From an uncultured Lachnospiraceae bacterium (GTDB taxonomy: Bacteria > Bacillota > Clostridia > Lachnospirales > Lachnospiraceae), in assembly GCA_910587295.1 (NCBI GenBank), contig CAJULP010000019.1, forward strand, positions 1 to 59,740: 59,740 nt of DNA, given 5' to 3'. The position numbers were made by a program, and so were the translations under genes. Below the pieces are notes generated by a model. That model saw only the letters and a program-made list of their open reading frames with translations. It made no database searches and had not been told where the DNA came from. Position 1 is the first letter of the stretch; every line of letters starts with the position of its first letter. This document shows, piece by piece, positions 44,184-52,729 of this stretch.

Positions 44184-44774
44184 TTACTGTGCCTTAAATT
44201 CCTTCTCGGCAAGAACATTGTCATCAGGATCTGTGTAACGTACCACTACAGTACATGCCCCAGCCTGGCCGATTGCATCGTCAAAGGTCTTAGCCTGTGT
44301 TTCAAATGTGGCAGCCTGTGTCTCCAATGCTTCTAAAAGCGCATCGCCAACGCCGTCCACTACAACGCTGCTGTCTTCAAACTTGCAGATCATGGTAAGC
44401 GTGTTTTCCTTGACATCAATGGTAAGTGCCATCCCATCTCCGCCCATAGCTCCCAATGCGGAATCCAGAGCAGACTTTACGGTAGGATCACTATAGTAAT
44501 CCTCTAAGGTTGAATAACCTTCCGTGCTTCCGGCATCATCTGCCGCGGGCTTTTCTGCCTCTGCATCCGCTTCAGGCGCATCCGCTTCTGTATCCGCTTC
44601 AGGCGTTTCTACTTCCGCATCTGCTTCAGGTGCGTCCGCTTCTGTCGTTGCCGCGTCTTCAACAGCTGCCTTATCTTCTGTCTTTGCTGCATCCTTTGCA
44701 CCACATGCAGTTGCCGATAATGCCAAAGCCATGATAGCCGCACATGCAATTGATTTTAAAGTTCTTCTTTTCAT
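44184..44774 (-). CDS. Putative lipoprotein with an Ala/Glu/Asp/Pro repeat linker
   Basis: A 196-residue secreted lipoprotein: KSIACAAIMALALSATACG gives a lipobox ATAC. ATG 44774 has GGAGAGG upstream; longer in-frame starts lack one. An acidic linker contains an 18-residue tandem duplication (TEADAPEADAEVETPEAD then TEADAPEADAEAEKPAAD, residues 44-79). The C-terminal ~110-residue domain (GYSTLEDYYSDPTVKSALDS, then NTLTMICKFEDSSVV) resembles the small DUF4854-type secreted proteins of Clostridia. Function unknown. Confidence 0.72.
   Translation of the reverse strand: MKRRTLKSIACAAIMALALSATACGAKDAAKTEDKAAVEDAATTEADAPEADAEVETPEADTEADAPEADAEAEKPAADDAGSTEGYSTLEDYYSDPTVKSALDSALGAMGGDGMALTIDVKENTLTMICKFEDSSVVVDGVGDALLEALETQAATFETQAKTFDDAIGQAGACTVVVRYTDPDDNVLAEKEFKAQ
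44538..44645 (-). repeat. Two tandem 54-bp coding repeats in the lipoprotein linker
   Basis: Codons 44-61 and 62-79 of the lipoprotein gene are a diverged tandem duplication of 18 codons encoding Glu/Ala/Asp/Pro-rich sequence. The period is exactly 54 bp, so copy number may vary without a frameshift. Confidence 0.75.
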
Positions 44775-44912
44775 AATACCTCTCCTTTTCATTCTTTCTT
44801 TTTTCTCCTCACCCTCTAAGGGCATGTGTGCTTCACACAATAAGCAATATTACTAGCACAAATCCTTTTTGTCAATATGTCTTTGTCGGTATTTTTTGAC
44901 ATTTATCTTTTC

Positions 44913-45752
44913 TTAATCTTTACTTAATGTAATAAAACCGTAATGCGCATGGCCGTTCTCCCAAATCCCCGTAATGTCATACACGTACCCTGCCTCCACG
45001 CCAGGCAGCACAAATTCCCCACTCTTTTTGGAAACGCTGACGTTCTCTCCGGAAGGAATCTGTTCCGCACCTAATAATGCCGCATCATACCGGACCACTT
45101 CCACTGCCTTCGGCTTTTCCGAAAAATAAAGCGTGACATCCAAAGGCTCACTTAACTTAACATCCGCCAGTTCCTCTCCAACTTTCCACATAAGCACATG
45201 TGCGGCATCCGCCACCACCGCATTGCTTAAACCGTCCTGGTCCTCATAGACCCACTCGTATCCGCCCCGGTTCACCATTACCACCACTGACGCAAGATCA
45301 GTCGTGTACCCTAAGTTCATGGTTGGCGGCACAGAAGGATCCGGCTCCGTGTAGATCTCATCCACCAGATACTGCCAGGTATCCGCATCCGAAGGGGATC
45401 CTTCCGCCGTCACTTCTATCTTCGAAACACCCGGATACTGCCCCGGATAGGATTCCAGCATGATTCCGTTTCCGTATATCTTCACCATATTGCCCCGTTT
45501 TAGCTGTTCCGGCGTAATCTTTTTCCCATTCACATCATAAATCTTTTCCGGGAATGTTACTGTAAACACCCCTGCCTGCTCACTGACAAAAATGTGCTCC
45601 CCTTTTCCAAACGGAATATACATTGCATCCACCGCATCCTGCCTCATACTGCCCTCTTTCCCGTATTTCCCAAATAGTACCCACGCCGCCGCACCGGCAA
45701 AAATAATAATAAGTACTGCCAAAGCTATCATCATACCTGTTTTTTTATTCAT
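44913..45752 (-). CDS. Membrane-anchored extracytoplasmic protein of unknown function
   Basis: A 279-residue protein with an uncleaved N-terminal anchor (MIALAVLIIIFAGAAAWVLF) and an exposed beta-rich region (EKIYDVNGKKITPEQLKRGN, VKIYGNGIMLESYPGQYPGV). The C-terminal part (VYDITGIWENGHAHYGFITL) resembles a single beta-sandwich domain. This N-anchor plus DUF3221/OB-like segment (a 'GNMVKIYGNGIMLES' strand pattern) is common in secreted proteins of Lachnospiraceae. No enzyme motif is evident. It lies between two other exported-protein genes on the same strand, which may act together at the cell surface. Confidence 0.65.
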   Translation of the reverse strand: MNKKTGMMIALAVLIIIFAGAAAWVLFGKYGKEGSMRQDAVDAMYIPFGKGEHIFVSEQAGVFTVTFPEKIYDVNGKKITPEQLKRGNMVKIYGNGIMLESYPGQYPGVSKIEVTAEGSPSDADTWQYLVDEIYTEPDPSVPPTMNLGYTTDLASVVVMVNRGGYEWVYEDQDGLSNAVVADAAHVLMWKVGEELADVKLSEPLDVTLYFSEKPKAVEVVRYDAALLGAEQIPSGENVSVSKKSGEFVLPGVEAGYVYDITGIWENGHAHYGFITLSKD

Positions 45753-45848
45753 GATTTTTTCCCTTTCAACGCTCTAAAGGCTGTTCCATCCATTTCCGAT
45801 CTGGCTTTTTCCGCAGCCATGCCCGCCGCCTTTCTTTACAAAACATCT

Positions 45849-46853
45849 CTAATTTAATACAAAATGCGCATAAACTGTATACTCGTCAAAATCGCCTGTT
45901 CCCCGAAAATCATGCACCGCCTTCTCAACCCGGTATTCCCCGGCGGGAAGCTCACCATACAGCCATTCCCAGTCAAGCTCACACTCCGTACGCTCACCTG
46001 CGGCAATCATATACGCAATCGAATCAAATCCATACTTCCCTTCCAACGCAACGGGAACCGCTTCCCATTTACCATCCGCCAAGACTTCCAATGCAAAGTC
46101 ACTCCCAAAATCCAGTTCTCCTGTGGGGGCATCGGGATCATACTGATCAAATATAATGGTTGCACCGGCAGGAGAGATATTCTTCAGAGAGAACGAAAGC
46201 CCCAGGGCACTAATTTCTGATTCCGTATGGTAGATATAAGCGCCGCCCTCTTTTTCTGCGGGCAGAAAAGATAAGGTGTTTAAAATATCCACAACCTGGC
46301 TGAAATCCTCCGGCTCCCAGTTTTCTACGGAACTGGCAAGGGCAACTATGCCCTCATATTCCCCCTGAAACGAAATAAAATCCCAGTATTTATGGCCGTC
46401 ATAAGTGCCCATACTGGCGGGATTTCCTGCAATTTCAGCGCTCTTACTTTCAAGCCCGGTTCCACATACGCCCCAAAAATCCGTATAAGCAAGCTCAATA
46501 AATCCTTCCGGTTCTTCCTCAGGATAAAAGTGGATCCCGTACATGCCGTTTATCAGCTCATCACTGTCGGCCGGGTATACCTGATAGGCCCATCCTGACG
46601 GTATGGAAAGGGAAATCCTTCCAAAAGGCCCGCCCTGTGCGGCCTGCGTCCAGTCTTGTGTTTCCGGTTTAATACTCGAAACCGCCGGTTCCCCTATGGC
46701 TTCCGGCTCCGGAACGTTATCTTCCTGCGCTTCGGAAAATTCCATCCCCGATACATTTTCCGTTTGCAAAACCGGTTCCGGGGCTTTACTGCATCCATAT
46801 GACGAAATTCCTGATAAACAGATTGCTAAAACAACGAAACAAACTTTTCTCAT
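45849..46853 (-). CDS. Secreted lipoprotein with a C-terminal beta-sandwich domain
   Basis: A 334-residue lipoprotein: CFVVLAICLSGISSYGCSK has the lipobox SSYGC. An acidic linker precedes a globular domain (FGRISLSIPSGWAYQVYPAD, then FYPEEEPEGFIELAYTDFWG). A second, beta-sandwich domain (LSFSLKNISPAGATIIFDQY, GEYRVEKAVHDFRGTGDFDE) reads like the bacterial immunoglobulin-like domains of small surface lipoproteins. It is probably transcribed with the neighbouring anchored protein gene 96 bases downstream. Function unknown. Confidence 0.65.
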   Translation of the reverse strand: MRKVCFVVLAICLSGISSYGCSKAPEPVLQTENVSGMEFSEAQEDNVPEPEAIGEPAVSSIKPETQDWTQAAQGGPFGRISLSIPSGWAYQVYPADSDELINGMYGIHFYPEEEPEGFIELAYTDFWGVCGTGLESKSAEIAGNPASMGTYDGHKYWDFISFQGEYEGIVALASSVENWEPEDFSQVVDILNTLSFLPAEKEGGAYIYHTESEISALGLSFSLKNISPAGATIIFDQYDPDAPTGELDFGSDFALEVLADGKWEAVPVALEGKYGFDSIAYMIAAGERTECELDWEWLYGELPAGEYRVEKAVHDFRGTGDFDEYTVYAHFVLN

Positions 46854-46935
46854 ATTCTCTCAGTCCTCCTTCCCTGTCTGATATAGATACGAAAAGCAGA
46901 ACCAAATTTATGGAATAATTTAAAATTTCTCTTCC

Positions 46936-48288
46936 TCATAATAATGGCGTCATATAAAGCGGCAGATAAATAATACCCTGATCCGCCTTTAAATCACCTG
47001 TATGCAATACATATGCGATATCCAGCTGCTCTTTGTACTTCTCCATAAACTTTTTAAGGGAAGATAACGTATAATTTTTGCCGGACTTCACTTCAATCGG
47101 TGAAATATTATGCCTGCTGCTTATCTTGCTCTTAGCAATTAAAAAATCAATTTCCATGCGGCTTGCCGCATCCTCACGGGAAGAATTTGAATAAAAATAC
47201 AGCTTATGCCCCGCCGCTGTCAGCATTTGCGCTGTGATATTCTCAATGATCATTCCTTTATTTACTTCCAGCTTATCAAATAAAAGCTTTTTATATATTT
47301 CTTCACTGACAATACCGTTTTCATCAAACGCATGACTGATCAAAAGGCCTGTATCCGCCATATAACATTTCAGGGTCATCCGATCCATGTTAAGCCGCAA
47401 CCCCACATTAGGAGCTGTAGAATTATAGCAGTTATTTACGATCATGGCATCATAAAGCCAAAACATTGCATCCTCATATTCCCGAAAACGAGCTTCCTTT
47501 TTTAAAGAAGACAACCGGAATTTCCTGTCATGCTTTTGGAGCTGCGCCGGGATATTTTCAAAGATCTGTTCCACCTTCATCTCATACCCTTCGGCATGTT
47601 TTACAATGTCTGCCCGATATAATTCAAGAATATCCCTTTTTATCCTGTCTACTTTATCAAAATCATGTGTATTCACATAAGCTTTAACCGCCTGGGGCAT
47701 TCCGCCCACGATCAGATACTGCCTGAAATAGTCCATCGCCTTTCTGTGAAGGACCTGTCCCAAGGGCTTCTTGTCCTTAAAACAAATTCTTACAAAATCC
47801 ATCAGCGTCTCATTAGAAAGCGCCCACAAAAATTCCTCAAAATCCAATGGGTACATTTTAATATGCCGTTCCTCTGAGGGAATAACGATGTCACGGACAT
47901 TTTTTTTAATACTCATTAGGGAACCGGTCTCAATATAATCATATCTCCCATCCGCAACAAGATATTTTATCGCTGCCCGCGCTCTTGGAAAAAGCTGAAC
48001 CTCATCAAAAATGACCAGGGTTTCCCTCTCATATAGCTTCACATTATAAAAACTGGATAGATATAAAAAAAATGTATCCAAATCATTCAGATAATTGTTA
48101 AACAGTTCCGTAACCTCTTTGTTTACGCGGTTAAAGTCCACCAGGATATAATTTTTATATTCTTTCCGGGCAAATTCTTCTACAATATAGCTTTTTCCGA
48201 CCCGGCGCGCCCCGTCAATCAATAAAGCTGTCTTCCCGGCATCCTCCTGTTTCCATTTCAATAATTCTCCATATATCTTTCTCTTCAT
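46936..48288 (-). CDS. AAA-family ATPase with DUF4143 domain
   Basis: A 450-residue protein: P-loop ATPase AAA_14 at the N-terminus (Walker A IDGARRVGKSYIVEEFA; Walker B LVIFDEVQLFPRARAAIKYL) and a C-terminal DUF4143 domain with a restriction-endonuclease-like IEVKSGKNYTLSSLKKF following MEIDFLIAKSK. The family is widespread, often in several copies per genome, and its role is unsettled. The start ATG 48288 has GAGGA upstream; the longer frame from 48321 has none. Three 33-bp repeats lie directly upstream in its promoter region. Confidence 0.88.
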   Translation of the reverse strand: MKRKIYGELLKWKQEDAGKTALLIDGARRVGKSYIVEEFARKEYKNYILVDFNRVNKEVTELFNNYLNDLDTFFLYLSSFYNVKLYERETLVIFDEVQLFPRARAAIKYLVADGRYDYIETGSLMSIKKNVRDIVIPSEERHIKMYPLDFEEFLWALSNETLMDFVRICFKDKKPLGQVLHRKAMDYFRQYLIVGGMPQAVKAYVNTHDFDKVDRIKRDILELYRADIVKHAEGYEMKVEQIFENIPAQLQKHDRKFRLSSLKKEARFREYEDAMFWLYDAMIVNNCYNSTAPNVGLRLNMDRMTLKCYMADTGLLISHAFDENGIVSEEIYKKLLFDKLEVNKGMIIENITAQMLTAAGHKLYFYSNSSREDAASRMEIDFLIAKSKISSRHNISPIEVKSGKNYTLSSLKKFMEKYKEQLDIAYVLHTGDLKADQGIIYLPLYMTPLL

Positions 48289-48362
48289 ATGATAATCCTC
48301 ATAATTTTGTTGCAATATCAAGCAACAGCTCCATAAGTTTCATACTTTCATTATAAGTATAT

Positions 48363-48446
48363 CACGTTTTCAAGATTTTATATATATGATTTCACCACGT
48401 TTTCAAGATTTTTCATTTATGATTTTTACACGTTTTTAAGATTTTT
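48363..48446. repeat. Three 33-bp direct repeats upstream of the AAA/DUF4143 gene
   Basis: The core CACGTTTTCAAGATTTT occurs at 48363 and 48396 and as CACGTTTTTAAGATTTT at 48429, spaced exactly 33 bases. The gaps are AT-rich and partly conserved. On the minus strand each core reads AAAATCTTGAAAACGTG, and two cores supply a -35-like TTGAAA; one is followed 18 bases later by TAAAAT. The third copy overlaps the 3' end of the GNAT gene. They may be operators or iteron-like sites. They are not CRISPR repeats because the units are adjacent and short. Confidence 0.82.
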
Positions 48447-48978
48447 ATGGTATCCTGACCCAGAACCGCTTCATATTCATCTTAAGCGGCTCCGCCCACA
48501 CCGTCTTTTCATAAACACCGCCGCCACCACGTATTGTCCTTTCGCTGGCAAGATTATCCTTACCGCACGTAAGCAGCACTTCATGGATTCCGCGCGCCTT
48601 GTAGATTTCCAGCGCCTTTGTAAGGACGGCCCGGGCATACCCTTTCCTTCTCTCCGAAGGCCTTATGCAATATCCAATGTGTCCGCCCCATTCCCGGAGC
48701 ACAGGATGATCAATATGATGCCGAAGCTCCACAATCCCTAAAATCCGGTCATCTTCCTCCCGTATTGCCAGATAAATATCGGAATCCACCAAATGTTCCG
48801 GGCAGGTCTCCCGGCGCCGCATGTTTTCCACGTGGCAAATCCACTCTTTTGCACTCCGGTATCTCTCCAGATCCCCTCCCCCGTGGATATATACATTCGG
48901 GTCCTCATCCAAAAATTCCTGCCGCAGTTCCATAATCTCCTTTGCATACCCTGCCGTAGGTTCCGCCAGCTTTATCAT
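48445..48978 (-). CDS. GNAT-family N-acetyltransferase
   Basis: A 177-residue acetyltransferase of the GNAT fold. The acetyl-CoA pyrophosphate loop (motif A) is GYCIRPSERRKGYARAVLTKALEIYK, cited here by its RRKGYA core; ILGIVELRHHIDHPVLREWG is the preceding strand. ATG 48978 has GGAGGAGG about nine bases upstream. The substrate is unknown. A run of glycines (RGGGGVYEKTVW) replaces the usual motif-B loop asparagine-region spacing. It precedes the 33-bp repeats and the AAA gene. Confidence 0.85.
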   Translation of the reverse strand: MIKLAEPTAGYAKEIMELRQEFLDEDPNVYIHGGGDLERYRSAKEWICHVENMRRRETCPEHLVDSDIYLAIREEDDRILGIVELRHHIDHPVLREWGGHIGYCIRPSERRKGYARAVLTKALEIYKARGIHEVLLTCGKDNLASERTIRGGGGVYEKTVWAEPLKMNMKRFWVRIP

Positions 48979-49097
48979 TCCGTTCATCCTCCTCCATGAT
49001 CTAATGCGCCTGCCGCTCTCTCATAACCCATGATATAAGATAGCCGTTGGAGTTGCAATGATTTTATGCTACAATACCTTACATAGGAGGTGTTAAA

Positions 49098-50477
49098 ATG
49101 GAACGCAACGAAATAGACGCATTATTGGCCAGCCAGAAAGCCTACTTTTCTTCCGGCGCAACGCTGCCTGTAAATACAAGAAAAAAAGCTCTGGAAAGGC
49201 TTCTTCATGTACTGGATAGATACGAACCGGATTTATTGTCCGCATTAAAAGCAGATTTAGGAAAAAGCCCTCAGGAAGGGTATATGTGTGAGATTGCCCT
49301 TGTGAAAAGCGAGATCCGTCATATGCTGCGGCATTTATCCGCTTACGCAAAAGAGCGCAGGGTCCGCACGCCGCTGGCACAAACTTTTTCCAAAAGCTTT
49401 GTAAAACCCGTGCCCTATGGCTGTGTCCTGATCATGAGCCCGTGGAACTATCCCCTTTTATTATCCCTTGACCCTTTGGTGGACGCATTGGCCGCAGGAA
49501 ACACCGCCATTGTAAAACCAAGCGCCTATTCCCCTGCCACTGCCGATCTGATCGAAAAGATGATCCTATCCTGCTTTCCTTCAAAATACGTGGCGGTGAT
49601 CAAAGGCGGACGGGCGGAAAACACGGCACTTTTGGAATCCCCATTTGATTATATCTTCTTCACCGGCAGCAAATCGGTAGGGAGACAGGTGATGCAAAAA
49701 GCGTCTGCCCATCTGACCCCCGTCACTTTAGAATTAGGGGGCAAAAGCCCCTGCATCGTTGATGAGACCGCCAATATCCCACTTGCGGCCAAACGAATCA
49801 TATTCGGAAAATTTATCAATTGCGGACAGACCTGTGTGGCGCCGGATTACATTTACTGCGCAAAGATCGTCAAACCTATTTTAATGAAGGAACTCGCTTA
49901 CCAGCTTATGAAACAGTATGGTAAAAGCCCCTTCCAAAACCCAGACTACGGCAAAATCATCAACCGGAAACACTTTGATCGTCTGTGCGCCCTGATCCCG
50001 GAAGAAAAAGTAATATGCGGCGGCGATGCCGACCCTGACACACTGCGGATCGCACCCACTATTTTAGATCATGTTACCTGGGCGGACGCCGTGATGGAAG
50101 ATGAGATCTTCGGGCCTATTTTACCCGTGCTCACCTATAACAGCCTGTCCGAAGCCGCTGACAAGATCAACTCCATGGCTTCCCCTCTGGCACTTTACCT
50201 GTTTTCCTCCAGCAAAAAGAACATCCGTTATGTAACGGAACGCATACAGTTCGGAGGAGGATGCATCAATGATACCCTGATCCATCTCGCCACCAGCGGC
50301 ATGGGCTTTGGCGGCGTGGGGGAAAGCGGCATGGGCTCTTATCACGGCAAATGCGGGTTTGATACTTTTTCCCACAAAAAAAGCATGGTGGACAAGAAAA
50401 CATTTCTCGACCTTCCCATGCGGTATCAACCTTATAACAAACTCAATGATAAACTGGTACGTCTGTTTGTCAAATAA
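49098..50477 (+). CDS. NAD(P)-dependent aldehyde dehydrogenase
   Basis: A 459-residue class 3-type aldehyde dehydrogenase. The catalytic Cys is in GKFINCGQTCVAPDY and Glu in VTLELGGKSPCIVDE. The N-terminal SPWNYPLLLSLDPLVDALAAGN, together with the missing N-terminal extension, fits the ~460-residue membrane-associated or soluble fatty-aldehyde/benzaldehyde group. The C-terminal SGMGFGGVGESGMGSYHGKC is characteristic of that group. The start has AGGAGG upstream. It stands alone on the plus strand between minus-strand operons. Confidence 0.92.
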   Translation: MERNEIDALLASQKAYFSSGATLPVNTRKKALERLLHVLDRYEPDLLSALKADLGKSPQEGYMCEIALVKSEIRHMLRHLSAYAKERRVRTPLAQTFSKSFVKPVPYGCVLIMSPWNYPLLLSLDPLVDALAAGNTAIVKPSAYSPATADLIEKMILSCFPSKYVAVIKGGRAENTALLESPFDYIFFTGSKSVGRQVMQKASAHLTPVTLELGGKSPCIVDETANIPLAAKRIIFGKFINCGQTCVAPDYIYCAKIVKPILMKELAYQLMKQYGKSPFQNPDYGKIINRKHFDRLCALIPEEKVICGGDADPDTLRIAPTILDHVTWADAVMEDEIFGPILPVLTYNSLSEAADKINSMASPLALYLFSSSKKNIRYVTERIQFGGGCINDTLIHLATSGMGFGGVGESGMGSYHGKCGFDTFSHKKSMVDKKTFLDLPMRYQPYNKLNDKLVRLFVK

Positions 50478-50503
50478 TACAACTGCAGCTTTTTCTTTAT
50501 GTA

Positions 50504-50532
50504 CCATGGACCGACTCCCGGCCGGTCCATGG
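50504..50532. terminator. Hairpin between convergent aldehyde dehydrogenase and discoidin-like genes
   Basis: CCATGGACCG at 50504-50513 pairs with CGGTCCATGG at 50523-50532 around a 9-base loop. It lies between two convergent genes and could terminate both, although the flanking T-runs are modest. Confidence 0.6.
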
Positions 50533-50549
50533 AATTTATTAAATCTTGA

Positions 50550-51341
50550 TTAAATTTTATCCCTCCCGTACACTTCAATCTGGCTGAGAGCCGGGAAGGG
50601 CGAAGGATCATCCGCCTTAAGCAGATTCTCCAATTTCACCCATGTAATGGTCTTTGCCGGAAAATCCAAAATGTGAGGAAGCCTGCTCTTTTCCAGCTCC
50701 CAGTCCATCTTAGACCCATCCGAAAACGTAAGCGTCACCTGTTTCCACCAATTGTCATGGGGAAAATCCGACCGAGTATAAAGCACAATGCGGTCCGTTT
50801 CCACCAGACGGCCAAAATCCACCGTCATCTCTGCGTCATCCCGCATATTGATGCCCCATGACTCATAAGGCCATTCCCCGTGGGAGCTGTTCTCACATAC
50901 CCCGTCAATGGCATTCCGGGCCGCAAAAACCGATTCCCCTCTTGTCTCCACATTGGCAAACGCATGTGGGTAGCAATGGGTATCCCCGTGCTGGTCGCAC
51001 ACATTCAACGCCAGATTCCTATATGCGGTTATTTCATCTTCCCTTGCGCATCTGGCATACAGATAATGCCTGTTCCCTGAAAATACCTTGGGAGAGTAGC
51101 TGATCCGCTTTTCCCCGAAGGGAATGTCGTAAGACACATTGTCAGTCACATAGCAAAAAGCTGCCCCTAACGCATCATCCACCTGCAGCCATAAGTGCAG
51201 ATTCTTTTCGGAAGTTTCCAGCACGATCCGGTCTCCTTCCTGATATTCCGCCGTGCAGACCAGGCTTACAAAGTCCTCTCCCCTGCCCACACAAATCGTT
51301 TTCCCGTTACGGTCTAAAACCTTAAGTGCCAACATTGCCAT
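50550..51341 (-). CDS. Carbohydrate-binding-like protein (F5/8 type C-like) of the uronate cluster
   Basis: A ~263-residue cytosolic protein without a signal peptide. The C-terminal ~120 residues resemble a discoidin/F5/8 type C beta-sandwich: WGINMRDDAEMTVDFGRLVE then TDRIVLYTRSDFPHDNWWKQ and TLTFSDGSKMDWELEKSR. The N-terminal half (LKVLDRNGKTICVGRGEDFV) is also beta-rich and unassigned. ATG 51341 is my preferred start, with 51353 possible. It sits downstream of the GH88 hydrolase, separated by two hairpins. A lack of secretion signal for a carbohydrate-binding fold is odd, and it may be a substrate-binding accessory of the pathway. Confidence 0.6.
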   Translation of the reverse strand: MAMLALKVLDRNGKTICVGRGEDFVSLVCTAEYQEGDRIVLETSEKNLHLWLQVDDALGAAFCYVTDNVSYDIPFGEKRISYSPKVFSGNRHYLYARCAREDEITAYRNLALNVCDQHGDTHCYPHAFANVETRGESVFAARNAIDGVCENSSHGEWPYESWGINMRDDAEMTVDFGRLVETDRIVLYTRSDFPHDNWWKQVTLTFSDGSKMDWELEKSRLPHILDFPAKTITWVKLENLLKADDPSPFPALSQIEVYGRDKI

Positions 51342-51370
51342 AAAAATAACCATACCTTTCCGTAACCTGC

Positions 51371-51422
51371 GAATTTGAGGCTGCAGGCACAAATTCGTGT
51401 GTGAAAAATTTATTTTTCACAC
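51371..51422 (-). promoter_or_regulatory. Two adjacent hairpins between the GH88 and discoidin-like genes
   Basis: One perfect palindrome (GTGTGAAAAAT 51399-51409 with ATTTTTCACAC 51412-51422, loop of two) is followed by an inverted repeat CGAATTTG ... CAAATTCG (51370-51397). They may act as a processing or attenuation site between the two genes. Neither is followed by a strong U-run. Confidence 0.5.
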
Positions 51423-51431
51423 TACCTCCTT

Positions 51432-52619
51432 TTACCAATATAACTTCCAGTCCTTGTGAAGTCTCGTCAACGCTTCCATATAAAAATAGTCTCCCCATGA
51501 GTTACACTCATCCACGCCGCAATGATTACATGTGTTATACGGCGAGTGGTTTGAATAAGTGCTGTGAAGTACCAACCCGTTAGACTCCTTGGGGTCTTTT
51601 ACCGCATAACTGTCATACAGGGATTTCATAAACTGCCGCGCATATTTCTCATAAACCGCGGCTTCTTTTTCATCCATGTATTTGATCATCTCCAACATAC
51701 CGCAGGCCGCAATGGATGCGGAAGAAGAATCCCTGGGCTGATCATCCCCATCTGTAAACTCAAGATCCCAGAAAGGAACCATATCCTTAGGCAGATGCTC
51801 TAAATAATACTGGGTCACATGACGGAACAGATCGATATATTCCTTGCGCCCGGTATATTTATAAGCCAGGGCACAGCCATAAACACCCCAGGCCTGCCCT
51901 CTTGCCCATGCGGAACCGTCACGATACCCCTGACAGGTAGCCCCATGATCCGGCGCTCCGGTCTCCATATCAAAAAAGAAGGTATGCCATGTGGAATAAT
52001 CCTTCCGGACTACATTGTTTACTGCCGTGTGGATATGCTTTTCCGCAATTTCTTTATATTTGGAGTCACCGGTCTCCTCGGAAGCCCAATATAAAAGCGG
52101 CAGATTCAACAGGCAGTCGATGATCAACCTGTAATTTTCCGGTGCGTTCATAGGACCCCAGGCCTGGATAAATTCCCCCACCGGATGATATCTGGAAATA
52201 AGCTGGTCCGCCGCTTTGATCGCCGCCTCCCTTGCTTTTTGGTTTCCGGTCAGCTTATAAGCCGCCACACAGGAAGGGGAATACAAAAATCCCATATCAT
52301 GATGATCCACCATGATCTTGTTGTCGATCCTATGTAAAAAGTCCTCCACCTGGACTTCTCCGGCCGCCTTCAGGCTTTTCGCATCCTCACTGCCATTTTC
52401 CTTGGCATACTCATAAGAAAGCCATATCTCCCCGGTCCAAAATCCATTCGTCCAATCATCATTTTCAACAGGCTGATAAAACTTTCCCTCGCTGTAAGCC
52501 TTTTGGAACTTATCAGTAAATACCGGAAGATTCCGCACCACCTGCTCCTTGGAAAAGCAAAGCGCCTTGCTTACTTCCTCGTCCGTGATACACGGCATAT
52601 TTTCAAATAATATTTCCAT
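51432..52619 (-). CDS. Unsaturated glucuronyl hydrolase, glycoside hydrolase family 88
   Basis: A 395-residue GH88 enzyme that hydrolyses the delta-4,5-unsaturated uronic acid from lyase-generated oligosaccharides of glycosaminoglycans or pectin. The catalytic aspartates are expected in VDHHDMGFLYSPSC and in DGSAWARGQAWGVYGCA, both visible. There is no signal peptide, so it acts on imported oligosaccharides. The start ATG 52619 has AAGGGG upstream. The product feeds the kduI/kduD steps encoded upstream; the enzyme supplies 5-keto-4-deoxyuronate after spontaneous rearrangement. Confidence 0.92.
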   Translation of the reverse strand: MEILFENMPCITDEEVSKALCFSKEQVVRNLPVFTDKFQKAYSEGKFYQPVENDDWTNGFWTGEIWLSYEYAKENGSEDAKSLKAAGEVQVEDFLHRIDNKIMVDHHDMGFLYSPSCVAAYKLTGNQKAREAAIKAADQLISRYHPVGEFIQAWGPMNAPENYRLIIDCLLNLPLLYWASEETGDSKYKEIAEKHIHTAVNNVVRKDYSTWHTFFFDMETGAPDHGATCQGYRDGSAWARGQAWGVYGCALAYKYTGRKEYIDLFRHVTQYYLEHLPKDMVPFWDLEFTDGDDQPRDSSSASIAACGMLEMIKYMDEKEAAVYEKYARQFMKSLYDSYAVKDPKESNGLVLHSTYSNHSPYNTCNHCGVDECNSWGDYFYMEALTRLHKDWKLYW

Positions 52620-52652
52620 GCTGATCCCCTTCCTGCATTTCATGCATTGTTT

Positions 52653-52680
52653 AAAAGGGACAGTCCTGACTGCCCCTTTT
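52653..52680 (-). terminator. Terminator between kduD and the GH88 gene
   Basis: AAAAGGGACAGT pairs with ACTGCCCCTTTT with one G-U pair and a short CCTG loop, just downstream of kduD on the minus strand. It suggests that GH88 has its own promoter or receives only read-through. Confidence 0.65.
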
Positions 52681-52729
52681 ATCCCTGATCTCTAAGCTTT
52701 CTTGATAAATCCGTCTGACTATCCCATCC

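Noticed and set aside
48363..48446. Second CRISPR-like array
   Set aside because: Three 33-bp periodic units with a short conserved core and no spacers of protospacer size; better read as promoter-region repeats.
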